Source: Streptacidiphilus jeojiense
GTDB taxonomy: Bacteria > Actinomycetota > Actinomycetes > Streptomycetales > Streptomycetaceae
NCBI RefSeq assembly: GCF_000719095.1
Contig: NZ_JOEH01000012.1
Span: 119,078-183,077 of the forward strand
Reading direction: 5' to 3'
DNA length: 64,000 nt
Below, piece after piece: positions 24,885 to 33,984 of this stretch (position 1 is its first letter; every line of letters starts with the position of its first letter). Both the position numbers and the translations under genes were made by a program. The notes below the pieces were generated by a model. That model saw only the letters and a list, made by a program, of their open reading frames with translations, was not told the DNA's origin and searched no databases.

Positions 24885-25709
24885 TCACCGCTCGCTGGTC
24901 AGCCACTCGCCCACACGTTCGAGCAACGCCTCGTCCGCCGCGTTCTCGGCGTGGCCGAAGCCGGGCTCGATCCAGAGCTGCGAGCTGCCCTTCGCGGCGG
25001 CGGCCCGATGCAGCGAGCGCGGGTGGTCCAGCGGGAAGTAGGGGTCGCTGTCCCCGTGCACCACCAGCAGCGGGATGCCCCGTTCGGCCAGCAGCGCCGC
25101 CGCCTCCACCGGCGGCACCGGGATCTCCTGCCACTCCTTGGGGTCGATCCGGGTCCGCAGCCCGAGCCGGCCCACCACCCGGCCCAGCGGGCGCATCACC
25201 ACCCAGTGCAGCCGCCGCATCGGGACGGTGCCCCGGTAGTACCAGCGGGCCGGCGCGCTGACCGTGGCCACCGCCGCCACTCCCCCGTACAGCGCGGCGT
25301 GGCGGACCACCACCGCGCCGCCCATGGAGAAGCCGGCGGTGACGATCCGGCGGTAACCCAGCGAGCGGGCCCAGTCGACGGCGGCCTGGAGGTCGTCCAC
25401 CTCCCGGTCGCCGACCGTGGACAGCCCGCCGGACCTGCCGTGGCCGCGGAAGGAGAAGGTCACCACGCCCGCATACTGGGACAGCACCCCGGCGGCGCGT
25501 TGCAGCGCGGGCCGTTCCACCGCGCCGGTGAAGCCGTGCGCGACGACCACCGCGAGGTCCCTCCCAGCGGACTCCCCGGAACCGCTCAGCGGGCGGTGAG
25601 CTGCATGGATACGTACGCCGTCGACAGTCAGCAGCAGTGCTTCGGCGGGGGCGTTCCATGGCCGCACATCCGTACCAGTCCTGGTCAGACCCTTCGCGAC
25701 AGCGTCCAT
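24885..25709 (-). CDS. Alpha/beta hydrolase
   Basis: The 274-residue protein has the alpha/beta hydrolase fold: oxyanion-loop VVVAHGFTGAVERP, RGHGRSGG, nucleophile elbow GFSMGG (Ser near residue 126), acid in VVHGDSDPYFP, and catalytic His in EPGFGHAENA. Substrate unknown; lipase or esterase-like. AAGGAGA precedes the ATG at 25709. It is divergent from glnR. The longer frame to 25847 would run through the glnR promoter and is rejected. Confidence 0.88.
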   Translation of the reverse strand: MDAVAKGLTRTGTDVRPWNAPAEALLLTVDGVRIHAAHRPLSGSGESAGRDLAVVVAHGFTGAVERPALQRAAGVLSQYAGVVTFSFRGHGRSGGLSTVGDREVDDLQAAVDWARSLGYRRIVTAGFSMGGAVVVRHAALYGGVAAVATVSAPARWYYRGTVPMRRLHWVVMRPLGRVVGRLGLRTRIDPKEWQEIPVPPVEAAALLAERGIPLLVVHGDSDPYFPLDHPRSLHRAAAAKGSSQLWIEPGFGHAENAADEALLERVGEWLTSER

Positions 25710-25894
25710 GTGGGCTATTCTCCTTCTCCAAGGGATCCGGGCAGAGTCGCCCCCGGGTCCTTTTGTGGTTACAGATCCTGAACGCGTGACCTGCGAGAGG
25801 CTTCTCCGGACGGAACGCACAACGCCGTGTGCCCGGCCGGAACCCACGGAGCCGCCACCCTCACCGTCCCACCCGGAAAGGGGACTAACCGGGT

Positions 25895-26662
25895 ATGAGT
25901 TCTCTGCTGCTGCTCACCAACGCCCTGCAGCCGTCCGCCGAGGTACTGCCCGCACTCGGCCTGCTGCTGCACAACGTACGCGTGGCCCCCGCCGAGGGCT
26001 CCGCCCTCGTGGACACCCCCAGTGCCGATGTGGTCCTCGTCGACGGCCGCCGCGACCTGCCGCACATCCGCAGCCTGTGCCAGCTGATCCGCTCCACCGG
26101 ACCCGGTGCGCCGGTGGTCCTGATCGTGACCGAGGGCGGCCTGGCCGCCGTCACCGCCGAGTGGGGCATCGACGACGTGCTGCTGGACACGGCCGGCCCG
26201 GCCGAGGTCGAGGCGCGGCTGCGGCTGGCCACCGGCCGGATGCAGGTGGTCCAGGACGACAGCCCGATGGAGATCCGCAACGGCGACCTGTCCGTGGACG
26301 AGGCGACCTACAGCGCCAAGCTCAAGGGCCGGGTGCTGGACCTGACCTTCAAGGAGTTCGAGCTCATCAAGTACCTGGCGCAGCACCCCGGCCGGGTCTT
26401 CACCCGGGCGCAGCTGCTGCAGGAGGTCTGGGGCTACGACTACTTCGGCGGCACCCGCACCGTGGACGTGCACGTCCGCCGGCTGCGGGCGAAGCTCGGC
26501 CCGGAGCACGAGCAGCTGATCGGCACGGTGCGCAACGTCGGCTACCGCTTCGTGGTGCCGGAGAAGGGCGACAAGGGGAGCATCCCCCGCCCCGACGGAG
26601 ACGCTGCGTTCCCGCCGGCCGTCGGTGCCGTCGAGCCGATCGAGGCGGACGCGGAGGTCTGA
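25895..26662 (+). CDS. glnR: GlnR, orphan OmpR-family nitrogen regulator
   Basis: The 255-residue protein is a global nitrogen regulator of actinomycetes, controlling glnA, amtB and others. It has an atypical receiver (residues 1-115): the usual Asp (VVLVDGRRD) is present, but the acidic pair and Lys of a phosphorylated receiver are not, as in known GlnR, which dimerises without phosphorylation. A winged helix of the OmpR type is at about 130-225 ([40 protein letters not shown]). No kinase gene is adjacent. A 22-bp perfect hairpin follows. Confidence 0.93.
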   Translation: MSSLLLLTNALQPSAEVLPALGLLLHNVRVAPAEGSALVDTPSADVVLVDGRRDLPHIRSLCQLIRSTGPGAPVVLIVTEGGLAAVTAEWGIDDVLLDTAGPAEVEARLRLATGRMQVVQDDSPMEIRNGDLSVDEATYSAKLKGRVLDLTFKEFELIKYLAQHPGRVFTRAQLLQEVWGYDYFGGTRTVDVHVRRLRAKLGPEHEQLIGTVRNVGYRFVVPEKGDKGSIPRPDGDAAFPPAVGAVEPIEADAEV

Positions 26663-26679
26663 GCCGCCGCTCCGTTCCA

Positions 26680-26731
26680 GCGGGCGTGCGGAAGGTGTCC
26701 GGGGGCTTCCGGACACCTTCCGCACGCCCGC
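26680..26731. terminator. 22-bp perfect hairpin terminator after glnR
   Basis: GCGGGCGTGCGGAAGGTGTC plus CG (26680-26701) pairs perfectly with its reverse complement at 26710-26731, with an 8-nt loop. It begins 17 bp after the glnR stop and precedes the LacI-type gene by about 70 bp. Confidence 0.85.
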
Positions 26732-26802
26732 TCGGTCACCGACCGGAGTGCTCGGTTCTGGACAGGTCCACCACAGTTCGGTGAGGCGCGTAGACTGCCG
26801 CC

Positions 26803-27828
26803 GTGCCCAAGGTGACCCGCGACGACGTGGCCAGGCTGGCAGGGACCTCGACCGCGGTCGTCAGCTACGTCATCAACAATGGCCCCCGCCCGGTCGCCCC
26901 GGCGACCCGCGAACGCGTGCTCGCGGCGATAGCGCAACTCGGCTACCGCCCCAACAGCGTCGCCCAGGCGATGGCGAGCCGCCGTACCAACCTCATCGGC
27001 ATGGTCGTGCCCGACGCCCGCCAGCCGTTCTTCGCCGAGCTCTCGCACGCGGTGGAACGGGTGGCCTCGGAGCGCGGCAAGATCGTGCTGATAGGGAACT
27101 CCGACTACGTCGGCGACCGTGAGATGCACTACGTCCGGGCCTTCCTGGGCATGCGCGTCTCCGGGCTGATCCTGATCAGCCAGGGACCCTCGCAGCAGGC
27201 CGCGACCGAGTTCGCGGCCCAGGACGACTCCCGGGTAGTGCTGCTGCACCGCCGCCCGGAGAGCGCCGAGGACGTCGCCGTGGTCACCGACGACGTGGGC
27301 GGCGCCCAACTGGCCGTCGAGCACCTGCTCGGGCACGGGCACCCCTATGTGGCCTGCTTCGGCGGCCCGGTCGCCTCGCCCGCCCCGGGCGACCCGGTGA
27401 TCGACCACATCGAGGGCTGGCGCCGGGCCATGAGCGCGGCGGGCCTGGGCACCGAGGGCCGGCTCATCGACGCGCCCTTCGACCGCTACGGGGCCAGGGC
27501 CGTCGCCGTGGAGCTGCTGCGCTCCCCCGACCGCCCCCCGGCGATCTTCTGCTCCACCGACGACCAGGCCATCGGCGTGGCCAGGGCGGCGCGCGAGGTC
27601 GGCGTCAGGATCCCCGAGGACCTGGCCCTGGCCGGCTTCGACGACATCCCCGAAGCGGCGTTCTGCGACCCGCCGCTGACCACCATCGCCTCGGACCGGG
27701 ACGCCATGGCCAAGGCCGCGGTGGACCTGGTGCTGGACGACTCGCTGCTGGTGCCGGGATCGGACACGCCGCGGGTGCGGCGCTTCCCCAGCAGGCTGGT
27801 GACCAGGCGCTCCTGCGGCTGCGGATAG
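26803..27828 (+). CDS. LacI family transcriptional regulator
   Basis: The 341-residue protein has a LacI HTH (residues 3-50: [20 protein letters not shown]), a hinge helix ([14 protein letters not shown]), and a periplasmic-binding-protein-like sensor domain (about 60-330, [28 protein letters not shown]). It starts at GTG. The effector is probably a sugar, but no sugar-utilisation gene is adjacent. The C-terminus has a Cys pair (SCGCG) that is common in actinobacterial LacI-like proteins. Confidence 0.9.
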   Translation: MPKVTRDDVARLAGTSTAVVSYVINNGPRPVAPATRERVLAAIAQLGYRPNSVAQAMASRRTNLIGMVVPDARQPFFAELSHAVERVASERGKIVLIGNSDYVGDREMHYVRAFLGMRVSGLILISQGPSQQAATEFAAQDDSRVVLLHRRPESAEDVAVVTDDVGGAQLAVEHLLGHGHPYVACFGGPVASPAPGDPVIDHIEGWRRAMSAAGLGTEGRLIDAPFDRYGARAVAVELLRSPDRPPAIFCSTDDQAIGVARAAREVGVRIPEDLALAGFDDIPEAAFCDPPLTTIASDRDAMAKAAVDLVLDDSLLVPGSDTPRVRRFPSRLVTRRSCGCG

Positions 27829-27939
27829 GCCGGGCGGAACGTACCGTCGGAGGGCCGGAGCGCAGCTCTGACCCGGCGTGGAGCCGACACTCATCTGAGC
27901 GGAGCATGGGCCTTGATTCTTTCGTGGGGCTATGAGCTT

Positions 27940-27957
27940 GCTCTCAGTGGGCTCTCA
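27940..27957. promoter_or_regulatory. Direct repeat GCTCTCA x2, candidate CssR site
   Basis: GCTCTCA occurs at 27940-27946 and 27951-27957, exactly 11 bp apart, as expected for tandem OmpR-family binding. It lies 23 bp before the HtrA start codon at 27981. The two-component genes downstream make CssR the obvious candidate binder; this is inferred. Confidence 0.5.
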
Positions 27958-27980
27958 TGTTGCGGGCGGAAATTGAAGCC

Positions 27981-29192
27981 ATGAGCGAGACGCACCGGAA
28001 TTCTGAAGGCGCCCCCGAGCCGGGCGTGTACCCCTACACCAGTGGTGACGGCGCGGGCGTCGACCCGACGGTGCCGCTGCCCCCCATGCCGGAGCACGCG
28101 CCGGCGGCCCACTACGGCGAGGCGCCCATCGAGGGCACCGTCTTCCCCGGCAACCCCGCACCGCTCCCCGGCCCCCCGATGCCCGCCCCCGCGCCGTACG
28201 CGGGCGGCAGTGGCTGGGGCGGCACCGGTGACGGCGGCCCCGGCGAGCTCGCCCACCACGCGGCCGAGCCCGCCCCGAAGAAGCGCAGCCTGCTGCGCCG
28301 TCCGATCGCCCTGGTGGCGGCCGTGGCACTGGTCTCCGCGCTGGCCGGCGGGGTCGCCGGCGGTGTGATCAGCGCCCAGCGCAGCACCACCGCCAACTAC
28401 AGCACCGGCGCGGTGGTCACCTCCGACTCCAAGACCACCAGCAACACCGCCGCGATAGCGTCCGCCGTCACGCCCAGCACCGTGCAGATCACGGTGGACT
28501 CGGGCAACAGCGAGGACATCGGCACCGGCATCATCCTGACCTCCACCGGCCAGATCCTGACCAACTACCACGTGATCTCCGCGGCGGCGAGCGACAGCAG
28601 CGCCACCATCAAGATCACCTTCAGTGACGGCAAGACCGCCACCGGCAGCATCGTGGGCACCGACGCCGGCCTGGACGTCGCCGTGATCAAGGCGGAGAAC
28701 GTCAGCGGCCTCAAGCCCGCCTCGCTCGGCGACTCCAGCTCGGTCGCGATCGGCGACTCCGTGGTCGCCATCGGCAACCCGGACGGCCTCACCGGCACCG
28801 TCACCTCCGGCATCGTCAGCGCGCTGAACCGCAAGGTCACCGTGGACGTCAGCGAGAGCACCACCCAGTCCAACGGCGGCTTCGGCTTCCCGAGCTGGTC
28901 CGGTGAGCAGGGCGGCAGCGGTTCCTCCGGCTCCGGCAGCTCCTCCAGCAGCCAGACCGCGACCTACAGCGCGATCCAGACCGACGCCTCGCTCAACCCC
29001 GGCAACTCCGGCGGCCCGCTGCTCAACAGCTCCGGGGAGGTCATCGGGATCAACGCCTCGATGTACAGCTCGTCCTCCAGCAGCAGCTCCAGCAGCGAGG
29101 CCGGCAGCGTCGGCCTGGGCTTCGCCATCCCGATCAACGCGGTGAAGGCGGTCCTGCCGCAGCTCCAGGCCGGGCAGAACATCACCTCCTGA
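27981..29192 (+). CDS. HtrA-like trypsin-fold serine protease, no PDZ
   Basis: The 403-residue protein has a Pro/Gly-rich cytoplasmic tail (1-100), one transmembrane helix (about 107-130), and an extracellular chymotrypsin-fold domain with the triad His (TNYHVIS), Asp (TDAGLDVAVIK) and Ser (NPGNSGGPL). A Ser-rich linker lies between strands. No PDZ domain follows: the protein stops at GQNITS soon after the protease domain. The role is quality control of exported proteins. Start at 27981 is preferred over 27957, which would overlap the candidate operator. It is followed by cssRS. Confidence 0.9.
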   Translation: MSETHRNSEGAPEPGVYPYTSGDGAGVDPTVPLPPMPEHAPAAHYGEAPIEGTVFPGNPAPLPGPPMPAPAPYAGGSGWGGTGDGGPGELAHHAAEPAPKKRSLLRRPIALVAAVALVSALAGGVAGGVISAQRSTTANYSTGAVVTSDSKTTSNTAAIASAVTPSTVQITVDSGNSEDIGTGIILTSTGQILTNYHVISAAASDSSATIKITFSDGKTATGSIVGTDAGLDVAVIKAENVSGLKPASLGDSSSVAIGDSVVAIGNPDGLTGTVTSGIVSALNRKVTVDVSESTTQSNGGFGFPSWSGEQGGSGSSGSGSSSSSQTATYSAIQTDASLNPGNSGGPLLNSSGEVIGINASMYSSSSSSSSSSEAGSVGLGFAIPINAVKAVLPQLQAGQNITS

Positions 29193-29316
29193 CGCCCGCG
29201 GCGCGAAGTCGCGGAGTCACGACACGACGTCGTCCTGACGCGGGGCCTGCCCGTGACGGACAATCGCGGACAGATGCCATCGTGTCCGTACCCGAGGAAT
29301 CCGAGGAAACAGCCAG

Positions 29317-30084
29317 ATGAGTGCCTCCGCCGCGCAGCCCGCAGCCAACGACCCGTCGTCGACCGAGGACGCGCTCGCCCGTGTCCTGGTCGTCGACGAC
29401 GAGCCCGCGCTGCGCGACGCCCTGGAGAGCAGCCTCGCCTTCGAGGGCTACGAGGTGACCACCGCCTCGGACGGCTTGGAGGCGTTGGACGCCATCGCCG
29501 AGAAGTCGCCCGACCTGGTGCTGCTGGACATCATGATGCCGCGGATGGACGGTCTGACCACCGTCCGCCGGCTGCGGTCCCGCGGGGACACCGTCCCGGT
29601 GCTGATGCTGACGGCCCGGGACGCGGTGGGCGACCGGGTCACCGGTCTGGACGTGGGCGCCGACGACTACCTGGCCAAGCCGTTCGAACTGGACGAGCTG
29701 CTGGCCAGGGTCAGGGCGCTGCTGCGGCGCAACTCCATCGCCCAGGCGGCCGGGGTCGGCGGCGCGGCCGAGGACGAGGTGCTCGCCTTCGAGGACCTGC
29801 GGATGAACACCACCACCCGCGAGGTGACCCGGGCGGGCCAGCCGGTGGAGCTGACCCGCACCGAGTACATGCTGCTGGAGATGTTCCTGGCGCACCCGCG
29901 CCAGGTGCTGACCCGCGAGCAGATCCTCAAGGCCGTCTGGGGCTTCGACTTCGAACCGTCGTCGAACTCGCTGGACGTGTACGTGATGTACCTGCGCCGC
30001 AAGACCGAGGCCGGCGGGATGCCCCGGCTGGTGCACACGGTCCGCGGCGTGGGGTACGCGCTCCGCGCAGGTAGCGGGACGTGA
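29317..30084 (+). CDS. cssR: CssR-like OmpR family response regulator
   Basis: The 255-residue protein has a receiver (residues about 22-135) with acidic pocket DDE, phospho-acceptor D71 (VLLDIMMP) and Lys in LAKPFELDE, and an OmpR winged helix (about 155-250, [20 protein letters not shown]). The arrangement HtrA, RR, HK matches the CssRS secretion-stress system described in S. lividans (SCO4155-4157 in S. coelicolor, from memory). Its stop overlaps the kinase start by four bases. Confidence 0.85.
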   Translation: MSASAAQPAANDPSSTEDALARVLVVDDEPALRDALESSLAFEGYEVTTASDGLEALDAIAEKSPDLVLLDIMMPRMDGLTTVRRLRSRGDTVPVLMLTARDAVGDRVTGLDVGADDYLAKPFELDELLARVRALLRRNSIAQAAGVGGAAEDEVLAFEDLRMNTTTREVTRAGQPVELTRTEYMLLEMFLAHPRQVLTREQILKAVWGFDFEPSSNSLDVYVMYLRRKTEAGGMPRLVHTVRGVGYALRAGSGT

Positions 30085-31658
30085 GCGCGGACACGGCTGT
30101 CGCCGCGGAGGAACCCGCCGCCGAGGAGCCCGCCGCCGAGGAACCCGCCAAGCGGTCCCGCAGCGGCGGCTGGCTCAACCGGATGACGCTGCGGGGCCGG
30201 CTGGCACTGATGTCCGCCGTGGCCGTGGCCGTGGCCGTACTGCTCTGTGCCGCCGTGAGCTGGTTCTTCGCGAAGGACCAGATGATCAGTCAGGTGGACG
30301 CGACCCTGCAGTCGTCGGTCAACCCGAACCCGGTCGGGACGCTGAACTACGTGGCCAGGGCCTGCTCCAAGGTGGACCAGGAGCCGGTGCAGAACAGCAC
30401 GACGCTGATCATGTCGACCGGGACGTCCTGTCCGACCAACTCCGACAGCACGATCAAGCCCACCGCGTCGGACTACGCCATCGCCTCCAGCGGCACCTCG
30501 GGTCCGAACGCGCGGAGCAGCCTGCGGAACGGCACCACCGTGGGCGGTGCCTCGGTGCGCATCTACACGGTGAGCGTCGGCAGCTACAACGTCAACGGCA
30601 CCGACATGAACCTCGCCATCGCCGTCGCCCAGCCGCTGGCGCCGGTCCAGGACGCCCTGGACAAGCTCGCCCTGATCATGGCCGGGGTGTCGCTGCTGGT
30701 GATCATCGGATCCGCAGCCGCGGCGCTGTGGGTGGCCCGCACCGCGCTGCGACCGGTGGACCGGCTGACCGAGGCCGTGGAGCACATCGCCCGCACCGAG
30801 GAGCTGGGAACCACGATCGCAGTGTCCGGTAAGGACGAGATCGCCCGGCTGAGCGAGTCCTTCAACTCCATGAGCACCGCACTGGCCAGTTCCCGGGACC
30901 GGCAGTCGCAGCTGATCGCGGACGCCGGGCACGAGCTGCGCACCCCGCTGACCTCGCTGCGGACCAATGTCGACCTGCTGGTGCGCAGCGAGGAGACCGG
31001 GCGGGCGCTGCCGGAGGCGACCCGCAACCGGATGCTCGGCAATATGAAGGCTCAGATGGTGGAGCTGTCCACGCTGATCGTGGACCTGCTGGAGCTGTCC
31101 CGGCCGTCCCGGCCGAAGGGCTCCAAGCCGCTGGAGGTGCTGCCGCTGCACGACATCGCCGCCCGCGCGCTGGACCGGGCCCGTCTGCGCGGTCCCGGGC
31201 TGGTCTTCAACGTCGAGCTGCGGCCCTGGTACGTACGGGCCGACGCGCACTCGATGGAGCGTGCGGTGATCAACCTGCTGGACAACGCGGTGAAGTTCAG
31301 CCCGCCCGGCGGCAGCATCGACGTCACGCTCCGCTTCGGCACCCTGACGGTGCGGGACCACGGTCCGGGTATCCCGACCGAGGACCTGCCGCACGTCTTC
31401 GACCGCTTCTGGCGCTCCCCCTCCGCCCGGCAGATGCCGGGGTCGGGCCTGGGCCTGGCCATCGTCGCGCAGACCATCCGCGACGCCGGCGGCGAGGTCT
31501 CGCTGGCCGCGGCGGCGCCCGGGCCGGACGGCTCGACCGGCGGCGCGCTGGCGACGGTGCAGCTGCCCGGGGCTCCCACGCCCCCGCCGCCGACCCCGCC
31601 GACCGTGCAGAACACCCCGCAGATCACCGCGGACGAGGAGCTGAAGTCCGGGATCTGA
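30081..31658 (+). CDS. cssS: CssS-like sensor histidine kinase
   Basis: The 525-residue membrane kinase has an N-terminal tail with an AEEPA repeat ([17 protein letters not shown]), TM1 at about residues 42-63, an extracellular sensor of about 130 residues, TM2 at 197-220, HAMP, HisKA with H284 ([12 protein letters not shown]), and HATPase motifs [17 protein letters not shown] and GSGLGLAIV. The sensor holds exactly two cysteines, C95 and C117, which could form a disulfide and report on extracellular redox or folding stress. Start is GTG overlapping cssR. Confidence 0.88.
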   Translation: MSADTAVAAEEPAAEEPAAEEPAKRSRSGGWLNRMTLRGRLALMSAVAVAVAVLLCAAVSWFFAKDQMISQVDATLQSSVNPNPVGTLNYVARACSKVDQEPVQNSTTLIMSTGTSCPTNSDSTIKPTASDYAIASSGTSGPNARSSLRNGTTVGGASVRIYTVSVGSYNVNGTDMNLAIAVAQPLAPVQDALDKLALIMAGVSLLVIIGSAAAALWVARTALRPVDRLTEAVEHIARTEELGTTIAVSGKDEIARLSESFNSMSTALASSRDRQSQLIADAGHELRTPLTSLRTNVDLLVRSEETGRALPEATRNRMLGNMKAQMVELSTLIVDLLELSRPSRPKGSKPLEVLPLHDIAARALDRARLRGPGLVFNVELRPWYVRADAHSMERAVINLLDNAVKFSPPGGSIDVTLRFGTLTVRDHGPGIPTEDLPHVFDRFWRSPSARQMPGSGLGLAIVAQTIRDAGGEVSLAAAAPGPDGSTGGALATVQLPGAPTPPPPTPPTVQNTPQITADEELKSGI

Positions 31659-31733
31659 GACGATCTGTCCCAACAACTGGATGGTCCGCCATGATGGCCC
31701 CGCAGGCAGAAGCGACTGCGGGGAGGCACAGCC

Positions 31734-32960
31734 ATGGGGATCACCGACACGAAGGCCGGTACCGGGACGGCCGCGACGGCCGGGGGCGGCAGCCGGCGCT
31801 GGCTGATGCTGGCGCTCGGCACCGCCGCGCAGACCAGCTCGTTCGCCTTCGTCTACGGGCTTCCCTATCTGATTCCGGTGCTCCGCGGCAGCGAGCGGTT
31901 GAGCCTCTCGCAGGCCGGACTGCTGGTGGCCTGCCCGACCGTCGGACTGCTGCTGGCCCTGTACGCGTGGGGCGCCGCCGCCGACCGCTACGGCGAGCGG
32001 GTGGTGCTGGCGTCCGGCCTGGGGCTGGCGACGCTGGCGCTGACCGCCGCCCTGCTGGTCCACGGCCTGGTGCTGCTGGGCCTGATGTTCGCGCTGGCGG
32101 GCGCGGCCGGGGCCTCGGTGTCGGCGGCCAGCGGACGGGTCGTGCTGGGCTGGTTCCCGCCGGAGCAGCGCGGACTGGCGATGGGCATCAGGCAGACCTC
32201 CACCCCGCTGGGGATGCTGGTGGCGGCGGTGTCGATGCCCCCGCTGGCGGCGGCGTACGGGCTGCGCGGCGCGCTGCTGTTCGTGACCCTGCTGAGCGCG
32301 GTGATGACCGTGCTGGTGGCGCTGCTGGTGGTGGACCCTCCCCGGCCGCCGCGGACCGCCCCCGGCGGCGCCCGTCCGGCCTCGCCGTACCGGGGCTCGC
32401 GGACGCTGTGGCGGATCCACGGGGCCAGCGCGCTGATGGTGTGGCCGCAGTTCACCGTGGGCGCCTTCGGGCTGGTCTTCCTGACCGACGTCCGGCACTG
32501 GTCGCCGGTCGCGGCCGGCCAGCTGATGGCCTGCGGGCAGGCCCTGGCCGCCTGCTGCCGGATCGGCGCCGGCCGCTGGTCCGACGCGGTCGGCAGCCGG
32601 CTGCGGCCGATGCGGGCGCTGGCAGGCGCGGTGGGCGCCGCCTCGCTGCTGCTGGCCGCCTGCGCGCAGTGGTGGCCCTCGGCGGCGTCGGTGGTGCTGC
32701 TGGTCCTGCTCTGCGGGCTCTCCGCCAGCACCAACGGGCTGTCGTTCACCTCGGTGGCCGAGCTGGCCGGGCCCCGCTGGGCCGGCCGGGCCCTGGGCGT
32801 GCAGAACATCGGCCAGAACCTGACCGCCTCGCTGGCCCCGCCGGTGGTCGGCGCGCTGATCAGCGCCTCCGGCTACGGCACCGCCTTCGCCTGCGCGGCC
32901 GTCTGCGGAGTGGCCGCCATCGCGGTGGTGCCGGTGCGGGCGGTGGACGGAGCGGCCTAG
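31734..32960 (+). CDS. MFS transporter
   Basis: The 408-residue protein has about 12 transmembrane helices and the MFS loop signature GAAADRYGERVVLASG (about residues 82-97). It resembles nitrate/nitrite or monocarboxylate-type MFS (CynX-like, DPPRPP linker between the two six-helix halves). The substrate is unknown. The gene ends 9 bp before mshD, so both may be co-transcribed. Confidence 0.82.
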   Translation: MGITDTKAGTGTAATAGGGSRRWLMLALGTAAQTSSFAFVYGLPYLIPVLRGSERLSLSQAGLLVACPTVGLLLALYAWGAAADRYGERVVLASGLGLATLALTAALLVHGLVLLGLMFALAGAAGASVSAASGRVVLGWFPPEQRGLAMGIRQTSTPLGMLVAAVSMPPLAAAYGLRGALLFVTLLSAVMTVLVALLVVDPPRPPRTAPGGARPASPYRGSRTLWRIHGASALMVWPQFTVGAFGLVFLTDVRHWSPVAAGQLMACGQALAACCRIGAGRWSDAVGSRLRPMRALAGAVGAASLLLAACAQWWPSAASVVLLVLLCGLSASTNGLSFTSVAELAGPRWAGRALGVQNIGQNLTASLAPPVVGALISASGYGTAFACAAVCGVAAIAVVPVRAVDGAA

Positions 32961-32969
32961 AGTCGCAGG

Positions 32970-33839
32970 ATGGACGCGGTTCAGGTGGTCGAGACGGTGG
33001 ACGGGTCGGAGCTGGCGGCGATACAGCTGCTGCTGGCGACGGCGGAGCGGAGCGACGGCCGGACGGCCGTCTCGGAGCAGGGGCGGCTGGCGCTGCGGAA
33101 CCCCAGGCCCGGGGTGCGGCACCTGCTGCAGCGGGACGACGACGGCGAGCTGGTCGGCTACGCCCAGGTGGACGGCTCCGGCACGGCCGAGCTGGCGGTG
33201 GCCCCGGCCCGGCGCCGCCGGGGCCACGGACGGGCGCTGGCGCAGGCCGCCGTCGCGGCCGGTGCCACCACGGCCTGGGCGCACGGCGGCCACCCCGGGG
33301 CCCGGCGGCTGGCCGAGGAGCTGGGCTTCGAGCTGGTGCGGGAGCTGCGGCAGATGCGCCGCCCGCTCCCGGTGGAGGACCTGGAGATCACCCTCCCCGA
33401 GGGCGTCGAACTGCGCAGCTTCCGTCCGGGCCAGGACGACGGGGCCTGGCTGGCGCTCAACGCCGCCGCCTTCGCCCACCACCCCGAGCAGGGCGGCTGG
33501 ACCGAGCAGGACCTGGCCGAACGGCTCGCCGAGCCCTGGTTCGACCCGGCCGGGTTCTTCCTGGCCACCCGCGGCGACGAGCTGGTCGGCTTCCACTGGA
33601 CCAAGGTGGAGGGGGACATGGGAGAGGTCTATGTCGTCGGGGTCAGTCCTTCCGAGCAGGGCAACGGCCTCGGCAGGGCGCTGACCTCGGTCGGGCTGCG
33701 CTACCTGGGCCGGGACCGGGGCCTCGACACGGTGCTGCTCTACGTGGACGCCGATAACCCGGCCGCCGTGCGGGTATACGAGAAACTGGGCTTCACGGTG
33801 TACGAGGTGGACCTGATGTACCGGCTGAGCAGCGACTGA
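32970..33839 (+). CDS. mshD: Mycothiol acetyltransferase
   Basis: The 289-residue protein is a tandem GNAT, as in MshD. The first domain (about 1-145) has the acetyl-CoA loop [14 protein letters not shown]; the second (about 150-289) has the better [14 protein letters not shown]. MshD acetylates Cys-GlcN-Ins with acetyl-CoA, the last step of mycothiol synthesis. Length and architecture match the family. The glnR-to-mshD-to-phosphate gene neighbourhood is shared with M. tuberculosis (Rv0818-Rv0821c), from memory. Confidence 0.93.
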   Translation: MDAVQVVETVDGSELAAIQLLLATAERSDGRTAVSEQGRLALRNPRPGVRHLLQRDDDGELVGYAQVDGSGTAELAVAPARRRRGHGRALAQAAVAAGATTAWAHGGHPGARRLAEELGFELVRELRQMRRPLPVEDLEITLPEGVELRSFRPGQDDGAWLALNAAAFAHHPEQGGWTEQDLAERLAEPWFDPAGFFLATRGDELVGFHWTKVEGDMGEVYVVGVSPSEQGNGLGRALTSVGLRYLGRDRGLDTVLLYVDADNPAAVRVYEKLGFTVYEVDLMYRLSSD

Positions 33840-33888
33840 GTGGCCCGCGCTGAGGCGTCCGCGTCAGCTTTCCTGTAGGCCACCCGCT

Positions 33889-33921
33889 ATTCACTTCCAG
33901 TTCAGACGCCGTTGCAAAGAT
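33889..33921. promoter_or_regulatory. PhoP-type PHO box upstream of ppk
   Basis: Three consecutive 11-nt units fit the Streptomyces PHO repeat GTTCACCnnnn: ATTCACTTCCA (33889-33899), GTTCAGACGCC (33900-33910) and GTTGCAAAGAT (33911-33921). PhoP control of ppk is known in S. lividans. The site ends about 65 bp before the preferred start. Confidence 0.7.
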
Positions 33922-33984
33922 CACGAAATGCAAGCCGCAGGGGCAACGACGATGCCGGACACCCTGCAGGAGGAGCTGCCCACC

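Noticed and set aside
25760..25894. Possible GlnR autoregulatory half-sites (GGTTAC, GAACG, GTGAC near 25767-25790).
   Set aside because: Spacing does not fit the usual GlnR box well, so I do not annotate it.
29667..33596. A very long minus-strand open frame (about 1300 codons).
   Set aside because: It lies antisense to cssR, cssS, an MFS gene and mshD, which have strong family motifs. Its His/Arg/Gly-rich product is typical of antisense frames in GC-rich DNA.
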